Under the pieces are notes generated by a model, which was not told the DNA's origin, made no database searches, and was given only the letters and a program-made list of their open reading frames with translations. The position numbers and the translations under genes were made by a program. From Micromonospora sp. U21 (GTDB taxonomy: Bacteria > Actinomycetota > Actinomycetes > Mycobacteriales > Micromonosporaceae), in NCBI RefSeq assembly GCF_018070045.1, contig NZ_JAGPYK010000005.1, forward strand, positions 124,001 through 188,000: DNA of 64,000 nucleotides, in the 5' to 3' direction. Positions 44,565 through 53,532 of the stretch are shown in pieces (the first letter of the stretch is position 1; each line of letters begins with the position of its first letter).

Positions 44565-44805
44565 GGGCCGACCGGCACGTACACGGTGACCTGCACGGCC
44601 TCGGTTGGGGACGAGACGCCGTCTCTGTCGATCGGTGATCCTCCCCGCTTCCACGACGCCCGTTCGAGGGCTGGCGGTGCTGGCCGCCTCCGTCCTGGCG
44701 CCGCTCGGTGTGCTGGTCGGCGCGGTGTTGGCGGTGGTCGTCGCGATCCGGCGCCGCCTCCCGTCCCAGGCGAGAATGCGTGACGATCGAGGCGCGCCGG
44801 CCTGA
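44565..44805 (+). pseudogene. Frameshifted remnant of a surface protein C-terminus
   Basis: One frame reads TGTYTVTCTASVGDETPSLSI, an Ig-like surface-domain end, and a second frame downstream reads TTPVRGLAVLAASVLAPLG and on through a membrane helix to AVVVAIRRRLPS, a C-terminal anchor with basic tail. Joined, they would be the end of a membrane-anchored extracellular protein broken by a frameshift near 44640 and missing its start. Tentative. Nothing else supported in 44465-44879. Confidence 0.3.
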
Positions 44806-44879
44806 CCGTCGGCCGTCAGAATGGGGAACCCAGCGTCGAAGGGCTGGTCAGGCTCGCGCTGCCCCGATCGGCCCGTGAC

Positions 44880-45800
44880 ATGATTGCGCCCATGGGGAAG
44901 CAGCAGGACGTCGGCGGGCCCGACCGTCACAGCGGGTCAGGCACCACCAACCATCCTGGGGCCGGTGGCAGCGCGGACGCGCAGCTCGCCCTCGCGCAGG
45001 ACCCCGCAACGCCACAGATGACCCTCATCGACCTGGCGTCCGACCCGTCGGCGGTGGTTCGCAAGGCGGTCGCGTCCCGGACCGACGCACCCGCGCAGGC
45101 CCTGCGGTCGCTGACCCGGGACCCTGATCGTCAGGTCCGGGAGACCGTGGCGAGAAACTCTTCGACCTCGGTCGGCAATCTCCTGCGTCTCGTCAAGGAC
45201 GCCGACCGGTGGGTGCGCTGGGCGGTCGCCGGCAACCCGGCCTGCGACGAGTCGGTTCGTCAGGTGATGGTGGAGGCGCCCGACAAGGAGCTTCGCGGTC
45301 TCCTCGCGGAGACGCGGGGGTTGGAGCCCGAGCTGGCCGCCCGGCTGATCGACGACGTGTCACCCGAGGTACGGGAACGCCTCGCCACCCACACCCACGA
45401 CCCCGACGTGATCACCGCCCTGATGGCCGATCGCACCGCCCGCGTCCGCAAGGGGGTCGCCCGGAACCCGCGGACCACCGCCGCGCAGCGCAGCGTGCTC
45501 GCCCAGGACCCGGTGGTCGACGTCCGCGCCGCGCTGGTCCGCGCGGTCGAGCTGGACGAGGCGGATCTGGAACGCCTGGTCGACGACCGTTCGGCGCTGG
45601 TCCGACTGGCGATGGCGAAATCCGAGGTCATCCCGTCGCACATCCGGCAGGCTCTCGAGAGTGACCCCGACGAGACGGTGGCCAGTGCGGCGCGAGGTTT
45701 CCGCCCGGGATCGGGCAACTCCCCGGTGGTACGGGCTCCACGGGTCGCGCACCGGCGCTCCGGGACCGGCCCGGGTCGACCCGGCGGCGCCACGCGCTGA
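44880..45800 (+). CDS. Leucine-rich-repeat-variant / HEAT-like repeat protein
   Basis: A 306-aa protein built of short helical repeats of about 24 residues: LIDLASDPSAVVRKAVASR, LRSLTRDPDRQVRETVARN, LLRLVKDADRWVRWAVAGN, ERLATHTHDPDVITALMADR, and so on to IRQALESDPDETVASAARG. The spacing and the D-x-x-x-V-R-x-x-V/L-A pattern match the leucine-rich-repeat variant (LRV) family. These are protein-protein scaffolds; no enzymatic motif is seen. Cytoplasmic. ATG 44880 is first; ATG 44892 is an alternative. Confidence 0.7.
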   Translation: MIAPMGKQQDVGGPDRHSGSGTTNHPGAGGSADAQLALAQDPATPQMTLIDLASDPSAVVRKAVASRTDAPAQALRSLTRDPDRQVRETVARNSSTSVGNLLRLVKDADRWVRWAVAGNPACDESVRQVMVEAPDKELRGLLAETRGLEPELAARLIDDVSPEVRERLATHTHDPDVITALMADRTARVRKGVARNPRTTAAQRSVLAQDPVVDVRAALVRAVELDEADLERLVDDRSALVRLAMAKSEVIPSHIRQALESDPDETVASAARGFRPGSGNSPVVRAPRVAHRRSGTGPGRPGGATR

Positions 45801-45916
45801 GGAGCCGGCGGCATCGGCGCTGCGATGGACCGGTGACTCCCGGGCCGGAGCACGGCCAGCTACGGGCCGACCAGGACTGTTAACCTCCGGGTTTCCATCA
45901 CGGGGGAGGCAACACG

Positions 45917-47212
45917 ATGGGTGATCCGGCGGAATCGCCGACCGAGGATTTTGGCGTGCTGCTGCCAGCGCCGCCAGCCCGGCGCGGCCGGCGTCGCCTG
46001 CCGTGGGTGCTGGGTTGCCTGCTGGTCCTGCTGCTGCTCGGCGGCGGGCTGTACGCCGTCGCGCCGCTGCGCGACCCGCTGCCCGCCCCGGCGGTCGAGC
46101 TGACCGTACCGGCGTCGATGACCATCCCCGGTGCGGCGCCGCGACTGCCCTGGCCGCGTTCGGGTCAGGCGATGATCTCGGTCGACGGGCTCGGAACGTT
46201 CGGCGCCTTCGGCGGGTCGAAGCCGCTGCCGATCGCGAGCGTGACGAAGGTGATGACGGCCTACGTCATCCTCACCGAGCACCCTCTCGCCGTCGGCGAG
46301 CAGGGGCCGAAGCTGACGGTCAGCGCCGAGCAGGCGGCCGCGTACCCGGCGGAGAAGGCACGCGGCGAGTCGCTCGTCGAGGTGCGGGCCGGGGAAGTGA
46401 TCACCGAACGGCAGGCGCTGCAGGCGGTGCTTCTGCCCTCGGCGAACAACATGGCGCGCATCCTCGCTGCCTGGGACTCCGGCAGCGTCGCCGCCTTCGT
46501 CGAGAAGATGAACGCCGTCGCGGACGACCTCGGCATGTCCGACACCCACTACACCGACCCGTCCGGCCTCGACCCCGACACCGTGAGCACGGCGCGGGAC
46601 CAGGTGATTCTGGCGAGCAGGGCGATGGCGTTGCCGGCGTTCGCCGAGATCGTCAAGCAGAAACAGGCGACCATACCGGTGGCCGGCACGGTGCAGAACT
46701 ACAACGAGCTGGTCGGCCGCAACGGCGTGGTGGGGATCAAGACCGGCTCCACCGACGAGGCCGGCGGCTGCCTGGTCTTCGCGGCGGTGGTCACCGTGGG
46801 TGGCCGGAAGCTCAGCATCGTCGGCGCGGTCCTGGGTCAGCCCGGCGCCAACACCCCGGTCCAGCTGGACCGGGTCTTCGCGGTGACCCGGTCGTTGCTC
46901 CGCTCGACAGCCGCCGCGCTCGCCGTCCACACGCTCGTCGACGCCGGCGAGCAGGTCGCCACGGTGCGCGGCCCATTCGACACCGGCAGCACCATCAACG
47001 CCGCCGAGAAGGTCGAGGTCGTCGGCTGGCCGGGCCTGCGGGTACGGCTCGACGCGCAGATCCCCGCCGTGTCGTCGCGGATCGCCGCCGGCGCCGAACA
47101 CGGCCAGCTCACCGCCACGGCTGGCGACGGCGAGCCGGTCGCCACGGCGCTACGCACCAGGGCCGCGATGGAACCGCCGACCACCTGGGAACGCATCCGC
47201 CGCCACCGCTGA
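45917..47212 (+). CDS. D-alanyl-D-alanine carboxypeptidase (S11 penicillin-binding protein)
   Basis: A 431-aa membrane-anchored cell-wall enzyme. Cytoplasmic N-terminus with a basic stretch, one membrane helix (about 29-49), then the peptidase S11 domain. Active-site motifs: SVTK (Ser108, Lys111), SAN (Ser175-Asn177) and KTG (Lys275-Gly277). It removes the terminal D-Ala from peptidoglycan pentapeptides and binds beta-lactams. ATG 45917 follows GGGGGAGG. The C-terminal 130 residues form the extra beta domain typical of the family. Confidence 0.9.
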   Translation: MGDPAESPTEDFGVLLPAPPARRGRRRLPWVLGCLLVLLLLGGGLYAVAPLRDPLPAPAVELTVPASMTIPGAAPRLPWPRSGQAMISVDGLGTFGAFGGSKPLPIASVTKVMTAYVILTEHPLAVGEQGPKLTVSAEQAAAYPAEKARGESLVEVRAGEVITERQALQAVLLPSANNMARILAAWDSGSVAAFVEKMNAVADDLGMSDTHYTDPSGLDPDTVSTARDQVILASRAMALPAFAEIVKQKQATIPVAGTVQNYNELVGRNGVVGIKTGSTDEAGGCLVFAAVVTVGGRKLSIVGAVLGQPGANTPVQLDRVFAVTRSLLRSTAAALAVHTLVDAGEQVATVRGPFDTGSTINAAEKVEVVGWPGLRVRLDAQIPAVSSRIAAGAEHGQLTATAGDGEPVATALRTRAAMEPPTTWERIRRHR

Positions 47213-47237
47213 CCGTCGGACGAGGCCGGGAGGCGCG

Positions 47238-47954
47238 TCATCCCGAGATGGTCTCTGGTGCGGCTTCCGGCTGCCGGTCGGACAGCGCCTGGTCGAGCGC
47301 GTGGCCGCGGACGCCGCGCGTCAGCAGGTAGCCGATCATCCAGAACTCGCCGACCGTCGCCGGTAGGACGAGAGCGTCGGCGACAGCGTGCGCCTCCGGG
47401 GCGAGATATCCGATGAATGTGCTGAGCAGGTATCCGATGCCGCCGCCGACGAGGATGTGGCCGAGCGGGCGGGGCATCCAGTTCGAGCGGAGCACGCAGA
47501 TGCCCATGGGGATGAGCCACAGGCCGAAGAAGAGCCCGCCGACGCCCCACAGGTTTCCGCTGGTCAGGTAGAGCAGCTGGATGGTGGCTGCCGCGTCGCC
47601 GGCGGGGTCGAGCGCGATGTCGAGCGCCGTGGCGAGCAGCGCCGCGCTGACGAGGATCACGACGGCGTTGATGAGGCCGAACGCGGCGATGGCGCCGGCG
47701 GCGCGCGCGTCCGCGGTGCGGAACAGCCGGTAGAACCAGGCGGCGGCGAAAGCCTGGGTGATGACGATGAGCAGTTCGAAGGCGACGCCGGCCCGGGCGA
47801 GCGATTGGTGCTGGACCAGATTGGCGAGCGTCGCGCTGGGGTCGTCGGCCGCGAAGAGGCGTGGCCGGATGAGCAGAAAGCCGAGTGCCCCGGTGATGGC
47901 GAGGCCGAGGTAGAGCATCCCGGTCGTGCGGGCCGTACGGATCAGCGCGGGCAT
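47238..47954 (-). CDS. DUF4386 membrane protein
   Basis: A 238-aa protein with six predicted helices and the DUF4386 signatures GMLYLGLAITGALGFLLI near the start and LWGVGGLFFGLWLIPMG in the middle. Function unknown; DUF4386 genes are commonly next to TetR regulators, and here a TetR gene is divergent across a double palindrome at 48012. Confidence 0.8.
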   Translation of the reverse strand: MPALIRTARTTGMLYLGLAITGALGFLLIRPRLFAADDPSATLANLVQHQSLARAGVAFELLIVITQAFAAAWFYRLFRTADARAAGAIAAFGLINAVVILVSAALLATALDIALDPAGDAAATIQLLYLTSGNLWGVGGLFFGLWLIPMGICVLRSNWMPRPLGHILVGGGIGYLLSTFIGYLAPEAHAVADALVLPATVGEFWMIGYLLTRGVRGHALDQALSDRQPEAAPETISG

Positions 47955-48011
47955 TGTGGCTCCTTGGGGAGGCCGTACCGGCTTGTGAAGTGGTCGCGAT
48001 CCAACCAGCTC

Positions 48012-48045
48012 CCTTACAACGTAAGGTAACCATACGATGTAAGGT
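48012..48045. promoter_or_regulatory. Double TetR operator
   Basis: Two palindromes in tandem: CCTTAC-AAC-GTAAGG (48012-48026) is perfect; ACCATAC-GAT-GTAAGGT (48029-48045) has one mismatch. They share the half-site and lie 22 bp before the TetR GTG and about 58 bp before the DUF4386 start. Autoregulation of both genes is likely. Confidence 0.65.
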
Positions 48046-48067
48046 GCTGGCAAGAGTTGGGAGACAG

Positions 48068-48772
48068 GTGGCAGCAAGGGCTTCTCGGCAACCGCTCAGC
48101 CGTAAGCGCGTACTGGCGGCGGCGGTCGCCCTGGCGGACGCGGAGGGGATCCAGGCCCTGACGATGCGCCGCCTCGCAGGCGACCTCGGCGTCGAGGCCA
48201 TGTCGCTCTACCACCACCTGCCCGCCAAGGAGGCACTCCTCGACGGCGTCGTTGAGACCGTGATCGCGGAGATCGACGCCGTGGTCGGCCGTCTCTCCGC
48301 GAACGGTGACGGCGAAGACTGGCGTACGCGGCTGCGCGGGCAGTTCCTCGCGGCGCGTCAGATCATGCTGCGGCACCCGTGGATGCCAGGGCTGCTGGGC
48401 TCGCGCCGCGCCATCCCCGTCGGCCTGTACACGTACTACGACGGGATCGTGGGCACCCTGCTCCAGGCCGGGTTCTCGCACCACCTCGCGCACCGCGCGT
48501 TGCACGCGTTCGGCAGCCTGCCGCTCGGGTTCGCGCAGGAGGTCTTCAGCCCGGCAGCGGGTGCGAGCATGGAGGCCGACGTGGCGGAGGCGGACCTGGC
48601 CGCGATGGCCTCGGCTCTGCCGCACCTGACGGCCATGGTGGCGACCGAGATGCATGACGGGACCGACCCCACGCTCGGCTGGTGCGACAGCCAGCTCGAA
48701 TTCGAGTTCACCCTGAACCTGCTCCTGGACGGGCTCGAACGCCTCCGCGGCCGGGACCGGATCAGGAGCTGA
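48068..48772 (+). CDS. TetR-family transcriptional regulator
   Basis: A 234-aa regulator. DNA-binding domain at about residues 8-55 (LSRKRVLAAAVALADAEG, LTMRRLAGDLGVEAMSLYHH) and a TetR_C-type ligand domain rich in aromatic residues (VGLYTYYDGIVGTLLQAGFS). The preferred start is GTG 48068; the frame continues to 47954 through the operators and cannot be translated that far. Divergent from DUF4386. Confidence 0.8.
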   Translation: MAARASRQPLSRKRVLAAAVALADAEGIQALTMRRLAGDLGVEAMSLYHHLPAKEALLDGVVETVIAEIDAVVGRLSANGDGEDWRTRLRGQFLAARQIMLRHPWMPGLLGSRRAIPVGLYTYYDGIVGTLLQAGFSHHLAHRALHAFGSLPLGFAQEVFSPAAGASMEADVAEADLAAMASALPHLTAMVATEMHDGTDPTLGWCDSQLEFEFTLNLLLDGLERLRGRDRIRS

Positions 48773-48874
48773 TTCACGACAGATCCCGCGCGGCGAACCG
48801 GGCCGGGCGATGTCGGGCACCTATGCAACGATCGGCGTGCGTCCCGCCACACTTCGTACCCCTTGGAGAGCACG

Positions 48875-50251
48875 ATGTCCCTCTCCCCTGCTCGGGTCTT
48901 CGCCGCGCTCAATGCTGTGCTGCCCCCCGACCAGGCGTCCCCGGTGCTGGGCAAGGCCGTCGTGCTCGGCGGCAGCATCGCCGGGCTGCTGGCCGCCCGG
49001 GTGTTGTCCGACTACGCGGAAACCGTCGTCATCATCGACCGGGACGACCTGGAGGTGACGGGCGAGCGGCCCGGCGTGCCACAGGGGACGCAGCTGCACG
49101 CGCTGCTGCCCGGTGGCCTTCTCCAGTTCGAGCGCCTGTTCCCGGGATTCCGCGAACAGGCCCTGGCCCAGGGAGCGATCGAGGCTCCGCCCCCGGCGAG
49201 GCGCAACTACCTCGACGGCCGCCTGAAGGTGATCGTCCCCGACGACGCCGACAGCCTGGCCGCCAGCCGGCCTCTCCTGGAGGGGCTGATCCGCCAGCAG
49301 GTGCTGCGACTGCCGAACGTCAAGACGGTCACCGCCCGCGCCACGGGTCTCGTGTTCGACGGTGCCATCACCACCGGAGTCCGCTACGACGTCGGCGGGG
49401 CTCCCGGAGTCGAGAGCGGTGACCTCCTGGTGGACGCCATGGGGCGTTCGAGCAGGCTCTCCGACTGGCTGGAGCAGGCCGGTTGGGACCGACCCGTCAC
49501 ACGGCGGATGACCGTGCACCTGAACTACGCGACCGCCCTGTTCCGGCGTCCCGAGGCGACCCCGGCTTCGACGGTCGTGCTGGCCCTGCACACGCCGAAG
49601 ATGTCCTTGGACGTGGCCGGTGCCGCGTTCTTCGCGATCGAGGACGGCCGGTGGATGGCCATGATGGCCGGTTACGGAGACAACCGCCCGGGGCGTACGG
49701 CGGAGGACTTCGTCCGTCGGCTGCGGGAGCAGTTCCCACCGGAGTTCGGCGAGGTTGCCGGGAACGAGATGCTGGGCGACGTCCAGACCTACCGCCACTC
49801 CGACAGTCGCCGGCGGGACTTTCACGCGCTGAAGCGTTTCCCGGCGGGGCTGGTCAGCGTCGGTGACGCCGTCGCGTCGTTCAACCCGGTGTACGGGCAG
49901 GGGATGACCGCGGCGGCTCTGCACGCGGCCTGCCTCTCGATGTACCTGCGGTCAGGCCCGGATCTGAACGTGCCCGCGCGCCGGTATCTCGCCCTGCAGA
50001 AGGTCGTGGTCGACGCCGCCTGGTCGACGTCGACCTCCGCCGACCTGGCGTTGCCGCACGTCGACGGGCCCTACCCGCGTGGCTACCGGTTCTCCAGTTG
50101 GGCCAGCCGGCAGATCGTCACGGCGACCGTCACGGACGTGGCGACCGCGCGACGGTTCAACCAGGTCGTCTCCATGCGGGAGCACCCGCTCTCGCTGGCC
50201 ACACCCCGCGTGATTCTGGGCGCCCTGCGCGCCAACCGGCGGACGCGCTGA
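48875..50251 (+). CDS. FAD-dependent monooxygenase-like oxidoreductase
   Basis: A 458-aa flavoprotein of the UbiH/group A monooxygenase-like superfamily. FAD-binding Rossmann motif AVVLGGSIAGLLAARVL, DG-like segment in the middle, and the second FAD motif GDAVASFNPVYGQGMTAAALHA. Start ATG 48875 is chosen over TTG 48863. The substrate is unknown; homologues include tailoring enzymes of secondary metabolism and reductases of isoprenoid lipids. Stands alone between the TetR gene and a UPF0303 gene on the other strand. Confidence 0.75.
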   Translation: MSLSPARVFAALNAVLPPDQASPVLGKAVVLGGSIAGLLAARVLSDYAETVVIIDRDDLEVTGERPGVPQGTQLHALLPGGLLQFERLFPGFREQALAQGAIEAPPPARRNYLDGRLKVIVPDDADSLAASRPLLEGLIRQQVLRLPNVKTVTARATGLVFDGAITTGVRYDVGGAPGVESGDLLVDAMGRSSRLSDWLEQAGWDRPVTRRMTVHLNYATALFRRPEATPASTVVLALHTPKMSLDVAGAAFFAIEDGRWMAMMAGYGDNRPGRTAEDFVRRLREQFPPEFGEVAGNEMLGDVQTYRHSDSRRRDFHALKRFPAGLVSVGDAVASFNPVYGQGMTAAALHAACLSMYLRSGPDLNVPARRYLALQKVVVDAAWSTSTSADLALPHVDGPYPRGYRFSSWASRQIVTATVTDVATARRFNQVVSMREHPLSLATPRVILGALRANRRTR

Positions 50252-50264
50252 TCGGTCCGTGCGG

Positions 50265-50741
50265 CTATCGCTGGGTCTTGCGCAGGATGTCGACGACGAA
50301 GCGGTGGTCGTCCAGTTGCGGAAGGCCGGACACGCCGACCCAGCCGACCACGCCGGTGCCGCGAACGCGCAGGGGCACCGCGCCTCCGGCGGCCGCGTAC
50401 CGGGAGGCGGGCAGGCCGAACCGCTCCGCCAGCGTCACCTGCTTGTCCTGGCAGAGCCGGGCCATGTACAGCGACGAGTGCTCGAACCGCATCACCACGC
50501 GCCCCTTGCGGCGCAGCCACGCGTCGTTGTCCGCCGTCGAACCGGGCAGGCCGCAGTGGAACAGCTGGCGCCCGGCCCGCCACACACCCACCGCGATCGG
50601 GAGCCGCTGCTCGCTCGCTGCGGCAACGGCGAGCATCCCCAACTCGTACGCGTCCGTCTCCGACAGGCCCGCGAGCTCCAGCTCGCTCTCCTCGCGCAGC
50701 AGCTCGTCCAGCGTGGGCCACGGGTCCTGGTCAGATGGCAT
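50265..50741 (-). CDS. UPF0303 / HbpS-like protein
   Basis: A 158-aa protein of the UPF0303 family (fold of heme-binding HbpS and GlcG). Signatures: MPSDQDPWPTLDELLREESE, LPIAVGVWRAGRQLFHCGLPGS, TADNDAWLRRKGRVVMRFEH. Family members can degrade or bind heme or act as sensors, but function is not settled. It is 14 bp from the stop of the monooxygenase gene (convergent). Confidence 0.8.
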   Translation of the reverse strand: MPSDQDPWPTLDELLREESELELAGLSETDAYELGMLAVAAASEQRLPIAVGVWRAGRQLFHCGLPGSTADNDAWLRRKGRVVMRFEHSSLYMARLCQDKQVTLAERFGLPASRYAAAGGAVPLRVRGTGVVGWVGVSGLPQLDDHRFVVDILRKTQR

Positions 50742-50846
50742 GCGTACCTTCTCCTCGTCGAGTGGGCGTACCTGTTGATTGTCGCAAACCCGCTGGTCGT
50801 GGGTGCGAGCCGGCGGCGGAGTGGATCGCCGTGACCGACGTGGCGA

Positions 50847-52307
50847 TCACCAGGCGCAGGGGGCGTAGTCCTTCAGGAAACAGCCGTACAGGTCTTCGCC
50901 CTGTTCGCCGCGGACGATCGGGTCGTACACCCGCGCCGCGCCGTCGACCAGGTCCAGCGGGGCGTGGAAGCCCTCGTCCGCCAGCCGCATCTTCGTCGGG
51001 TGGGGCCGCTCGTCGGTGATCCAGCCGGTGTCGACGCTGGTCATCAGGATGCCGTCGGTCAACATCTCCTGGGCGCTGGTGCGGGTCAGCATGTTCAGCG
51101 CCGCCTTGGCCATGTTGGTGTGCGGGTGCCCCGGCCCCTTGTAGCCGCGGCCGAACTGACCCTCCATCGCCGACACGTTCACCACGTACTTGCGGCGGGC
51201 CTTCGCGGCGGCCATCGCCGGTCGCAGCCGACTGACCAGCACGAATGGCGCGGTCACGTTGCACAGCTGCACTTCGAGAAGCTCGACCGGGTCCACCTCC
51301 TGCACCCGCTGGACCCAGCTGTTGACCGAGTCGAGGTCCGGCACCAGGCCGCCGGCGTCGATGGCCGTGGACGCCGCGATCCGTTCCGGTGAGGCGGAGC
51401 CGCTGGTCAGCGCCAACGCGGTCAGCGCGTGCGGGGTGAGCGCGGTCGACTGCGGCCCGGCGGTCAGGCTGCCCGCCGGGGTGCCCGCACCGCCGGGCTT
51501 GGCGAACGTGATCAGCTCCGGCAGCGGGCCCTCCGGCAGGGCCGCGGCCTCCGCCGCGACGAGCTGCGAGTACGCCCCGGGCGAGCGGCGGACGGTCTGC
51601 GCGGCGTTGTTGATCAGAATGTCGAGTGGCCCCTGGGCGGCGACCGAGTCGGCGAGAGCGATCACCTGGGCGGGGTCGCGCAGGTCGATCCCGACGATCC
51701 GCAGCCGGTGCAGCCAGTCCGCGCTGTCCGGCATCGCCGCGAACCTGCGGACCGCGTCGTGCGGGAACCGCGTGGTCACGGTGGTGTGCGCGCCGTCACG
51801 CAGCAACCGCAGCGCGATGTACATGCCGATCTTCGCCCGGCCGCCGGTGAGCAGCGCGCGCCGGCCGGTCAGGTCGGTGCGGGCGTCCCGGCGCTGCCGG
51901 TTGAGCGCGGCGCAGGACGGGCAGAGCTGGTGGTAGAAGGCGTCCACCTCGCGGTAGCGCTGCTTGCAGACGTAGCAGCCGCGCGGGTTGTGCAGGACGC
52001 CGGCCGTTGCGCCCGCGGTGGGAGAGGCGAGGGGGATGCCCTGCGTCTCGTCGTCGATCCGGCCGGGGGCGCCGGTGGCGGTGGCCGCCGTCACCGCACG
52101 GTCGGCCGTCACGATGGCGTCCCGCCGCTCCTCGCGCCGCCGCTGCTTGATCACCTTGTAGAGCTTCGCGGTGGCCCGCTGCACCCGCACCACGTCGGGG
52201 TGATCGGACGGCAGAGCTTCCAACGCCTCGAAGACGCTGAGACAGGTCTCCAGCTGGCTCCGGTCAATCCCGGGTTGACCGATTTCCGTACCGTTGTCCG
52301 CCGTCAT
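50847..52307 (-). CDS. Atypical SDR-like oxidoreductase with N-terminal zinc-ribbon segment
   Basis: A 486-aa protein. Residues about 1-110 hold a helical segment and an unstructured Thr/Ala linker; a zinc-ribbon-like block follows at about 110-145 (CYVCKQRYREVDAFYHQLCPSC), then an SDR Rossmann domain (ALLTGGRAKIGMYIALRLLRDG, LDILINNAAQT). In the active-site region NVSAMEGQFGRGY... the residue four before the Lys of NMAKAALNML is Thr, not the Tyr of YxxxK, so the classical SDR catalytic Tyr is missing. The extended frame to 52631 has no homology; ATG 52307 gives the N-terminal helix. Long SDR-like proteins of this build exist in fungi, protists and actinomycetes; no function is known to me. 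Confidence 0.7.
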   Translation of the reverse strand: MTADNGTEIGQPGIDRSQLETCLSVFEALEALPSDHPDVVRVQRATAKLYKVIKQRRREERRDAIVTADRAVTAATATGAPGRIDDETQGIPLASPTAGATAGVLHNPRGCYVCKQRYREVDAFYHQLCPSCAALNRQRRDARTDLTGRRALLTGGRAKIGMYIALRLLRDGAHTTVTTRFPHDAVRRFAAMPDSADWLHRLRIVGIDLRDPAQVIALADSVAAQGPLDILINNAAQTVRRSPGAYSQLVAAEAAALPEGPLPELITFAKPGGAGTPAGSLTAGPQSTALTPHALTALALTSGSASPERIAASTAIDAGGLVPDLDSVNSWVQRVQEVDPVELLEVQLCNVTAPFVLVSRLRPAMAAAKARRKYVVNVSAMEGQFGRGYKGPGHPHTNMAKAALNMLTRTSAQEMLTDGILMTSVDTGWITDERPHPTKMRLADEGFHAPLDLVDGAARVYDPIVRGEQGEDLYGCFLKDYAPCAW

Positions 52308-52438
52308 GAGTCTCTGTCTCGTCCCGTTCCCTGCGCCGGATCCAGCCGGCCCACCCCAAGTCCGACCCGGAACTGTACGCACCACACGGCCTCCGATGCA
52401 CCCCGCGCGCGCCGCAGACCGCCGTGACGCCGCTCCGG

Positions 52439-52672
52439 TCAGCTCTCCGGGTGGCGCCGGACGAAGTCCTGGTAGGTCTCGTTGGCCAGCTCCTGCTCCC
52501 GGACGCGGGCGGTCAGCTCCGCCTGGCGCAGCTCGGCCACCGACCGGGCCTGGGCGAGGCGCAGCTCGTGCCGCCGGTCGCGTGCCCGGGCCCAGGCGCG
52601 GGCCACGGCCCACGCGATCCAGCCACTGCATGCCACCAGTCCGGTCAACACGAAGGCGAGAAGGAAGTCCAT
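52439..52672 (-). CDS. Small single-pass membrane protein
   Basis: A 77-aa protein: one membrane helix at residues 3-24 (FLLAFVLTGLVACSGWIAWA), then a charged coiled-coil-like tail (RHELRLAQARSVAELRQAEL) with the end VRRHPES. Unknown function. It lies 17 bp after the ABC permease on the same strand, so it may be the third gene of the exporter operon of the peptide cluster. Confidence 0.6.
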   Translation of the reverse strand: MDFLLAFVLTGLVACSGWIAWAVARAWARARDRRHELRLAQARSVAELRQAELTARVREQELANETYQDFVRRHPES

Positions 52673-52689
52673 CTCGACATCCTTTCCGG

Positions 52690-53532
52690 TCAGCCGACGT
52701 CCCTGCGTACTGCGAGCCAGATACCCAGTCCGAACATCAGCACCACGTATCCCGCCAGGACGGCGGCGGGCAGCCCGGCGCCGGTCGACTCGATCACCCC
52801 GGGCGTGCCCCCGTCGAACTGGGACCGGGCTCCCAGCGCGCCCGCCAGCGCGCCGGAGCTGGGGGCGAGCAGCAGCTTCTGGACCATCTCCAGCGGGCTC
52901 AGTACCAGGGCGAGGCCGCTGATCGCGTTCTCCAGCACCAGCGTCCACACCAGGCCGACGGCGATCGCCGTCGCGGTGCTGCGGAACGCGATCGCGAGGA
53001 AGTAGCCCACGCTGGCGTGCGCGCTGCAGATCAGCCAGGCCGCCGCGACGGCACCGGCGAGGTCACTCGCCGCCGGCCAGTCCAGGCCGCGCCCCTCGAC
53101 CAGCGCGAGCAGCGCGGTGACCCCGGCCATCGCGGCGAAGGTGAGCGCGACGAGCAGCAGGGTCAGGGCGCAGAGCGCGACGGCGTGCCCGGCCAGCACC
53201 TGCGCCCGGCGGGGACGCTGGGTGAAGATCAGGTTGAGCGTGCCCCAGCGGTACTCGTTGCCGACGACCAGAGCGCCGAGGATGACCACGATCGCCCCAC
53301 CGAAGAGCGGGAACAACCCGATTCCGGTGGTGACGAGCTGGCCGGGCAGCACGGCGTCCAGCAGCGACGCGGCGGAGTCCGCCTGCTTCGGATCGCCGGC
53401 CAGCGTCAGATGCACCAGGTACGGGACGCCGATGCCGAAGGCGAGCGCCAACACGATCCAGGTGAGGGTGACGGTCCAGACCGCCGGCCGTTTCCGGTCG
53501 GCGAACCAGGCCGCGCGTACCGAGGCGATCAC
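52690..53532 (-). CDS. ABC-2 type exporter permease (RiPP cluster)
   Basis: A 280-aa ABC-2 permease with six predicted helices (first WTVTLTWIVLALAFGIGVPY, last AAVLAGYVVLMFGLGIWLAV) and the VVGNEYRWGTLNLIFTQRPRR signature of the NatB/GodB-like group. GTG 53532 overlaps the ATPase stop (GTGA), so the two are translationally coupled. With the ATPase it would export, or protect from, the azole peptide made by the divergent operon. Confidence 0.85.
   Translation of the reverse strand: MIASVRAAWFADRKRPAVWTVTLTWIVLALAFGIGVPYLVHLTLAGDPKQADSAASLLDAVLPGQLVTTGIGLFPLFGGAIVVILGALVVGNEYRWGTLNLIFTQRPRRAQVLAGHAVALCALTLLLVALTFAAMAGVTALLALVEGRGLDWPAASDLAGAVAAAWLICSAHASVGYFLAIAFRSTATAIAVGLVWTLVLENAISGLALVLSPLEMVQKLLLAPSSGALAGALGARSQFDGGTPGVIESTGAGLPAAVLAGYVVLMFGLGIWLAVRRDVG

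Noticed and set aside
41551..44589. 1012-codon frame overlapping the sugar dehydrogenase
   Set aside because: Shifted frame of the dehydrogenase; low-complexity Arg/Pro/Gly sequence, no domains.
52308..52631. N-terminal extension of the SDR-like gene
   Set aside because: Extension overlaps the small membrane protein gene and has no homology.
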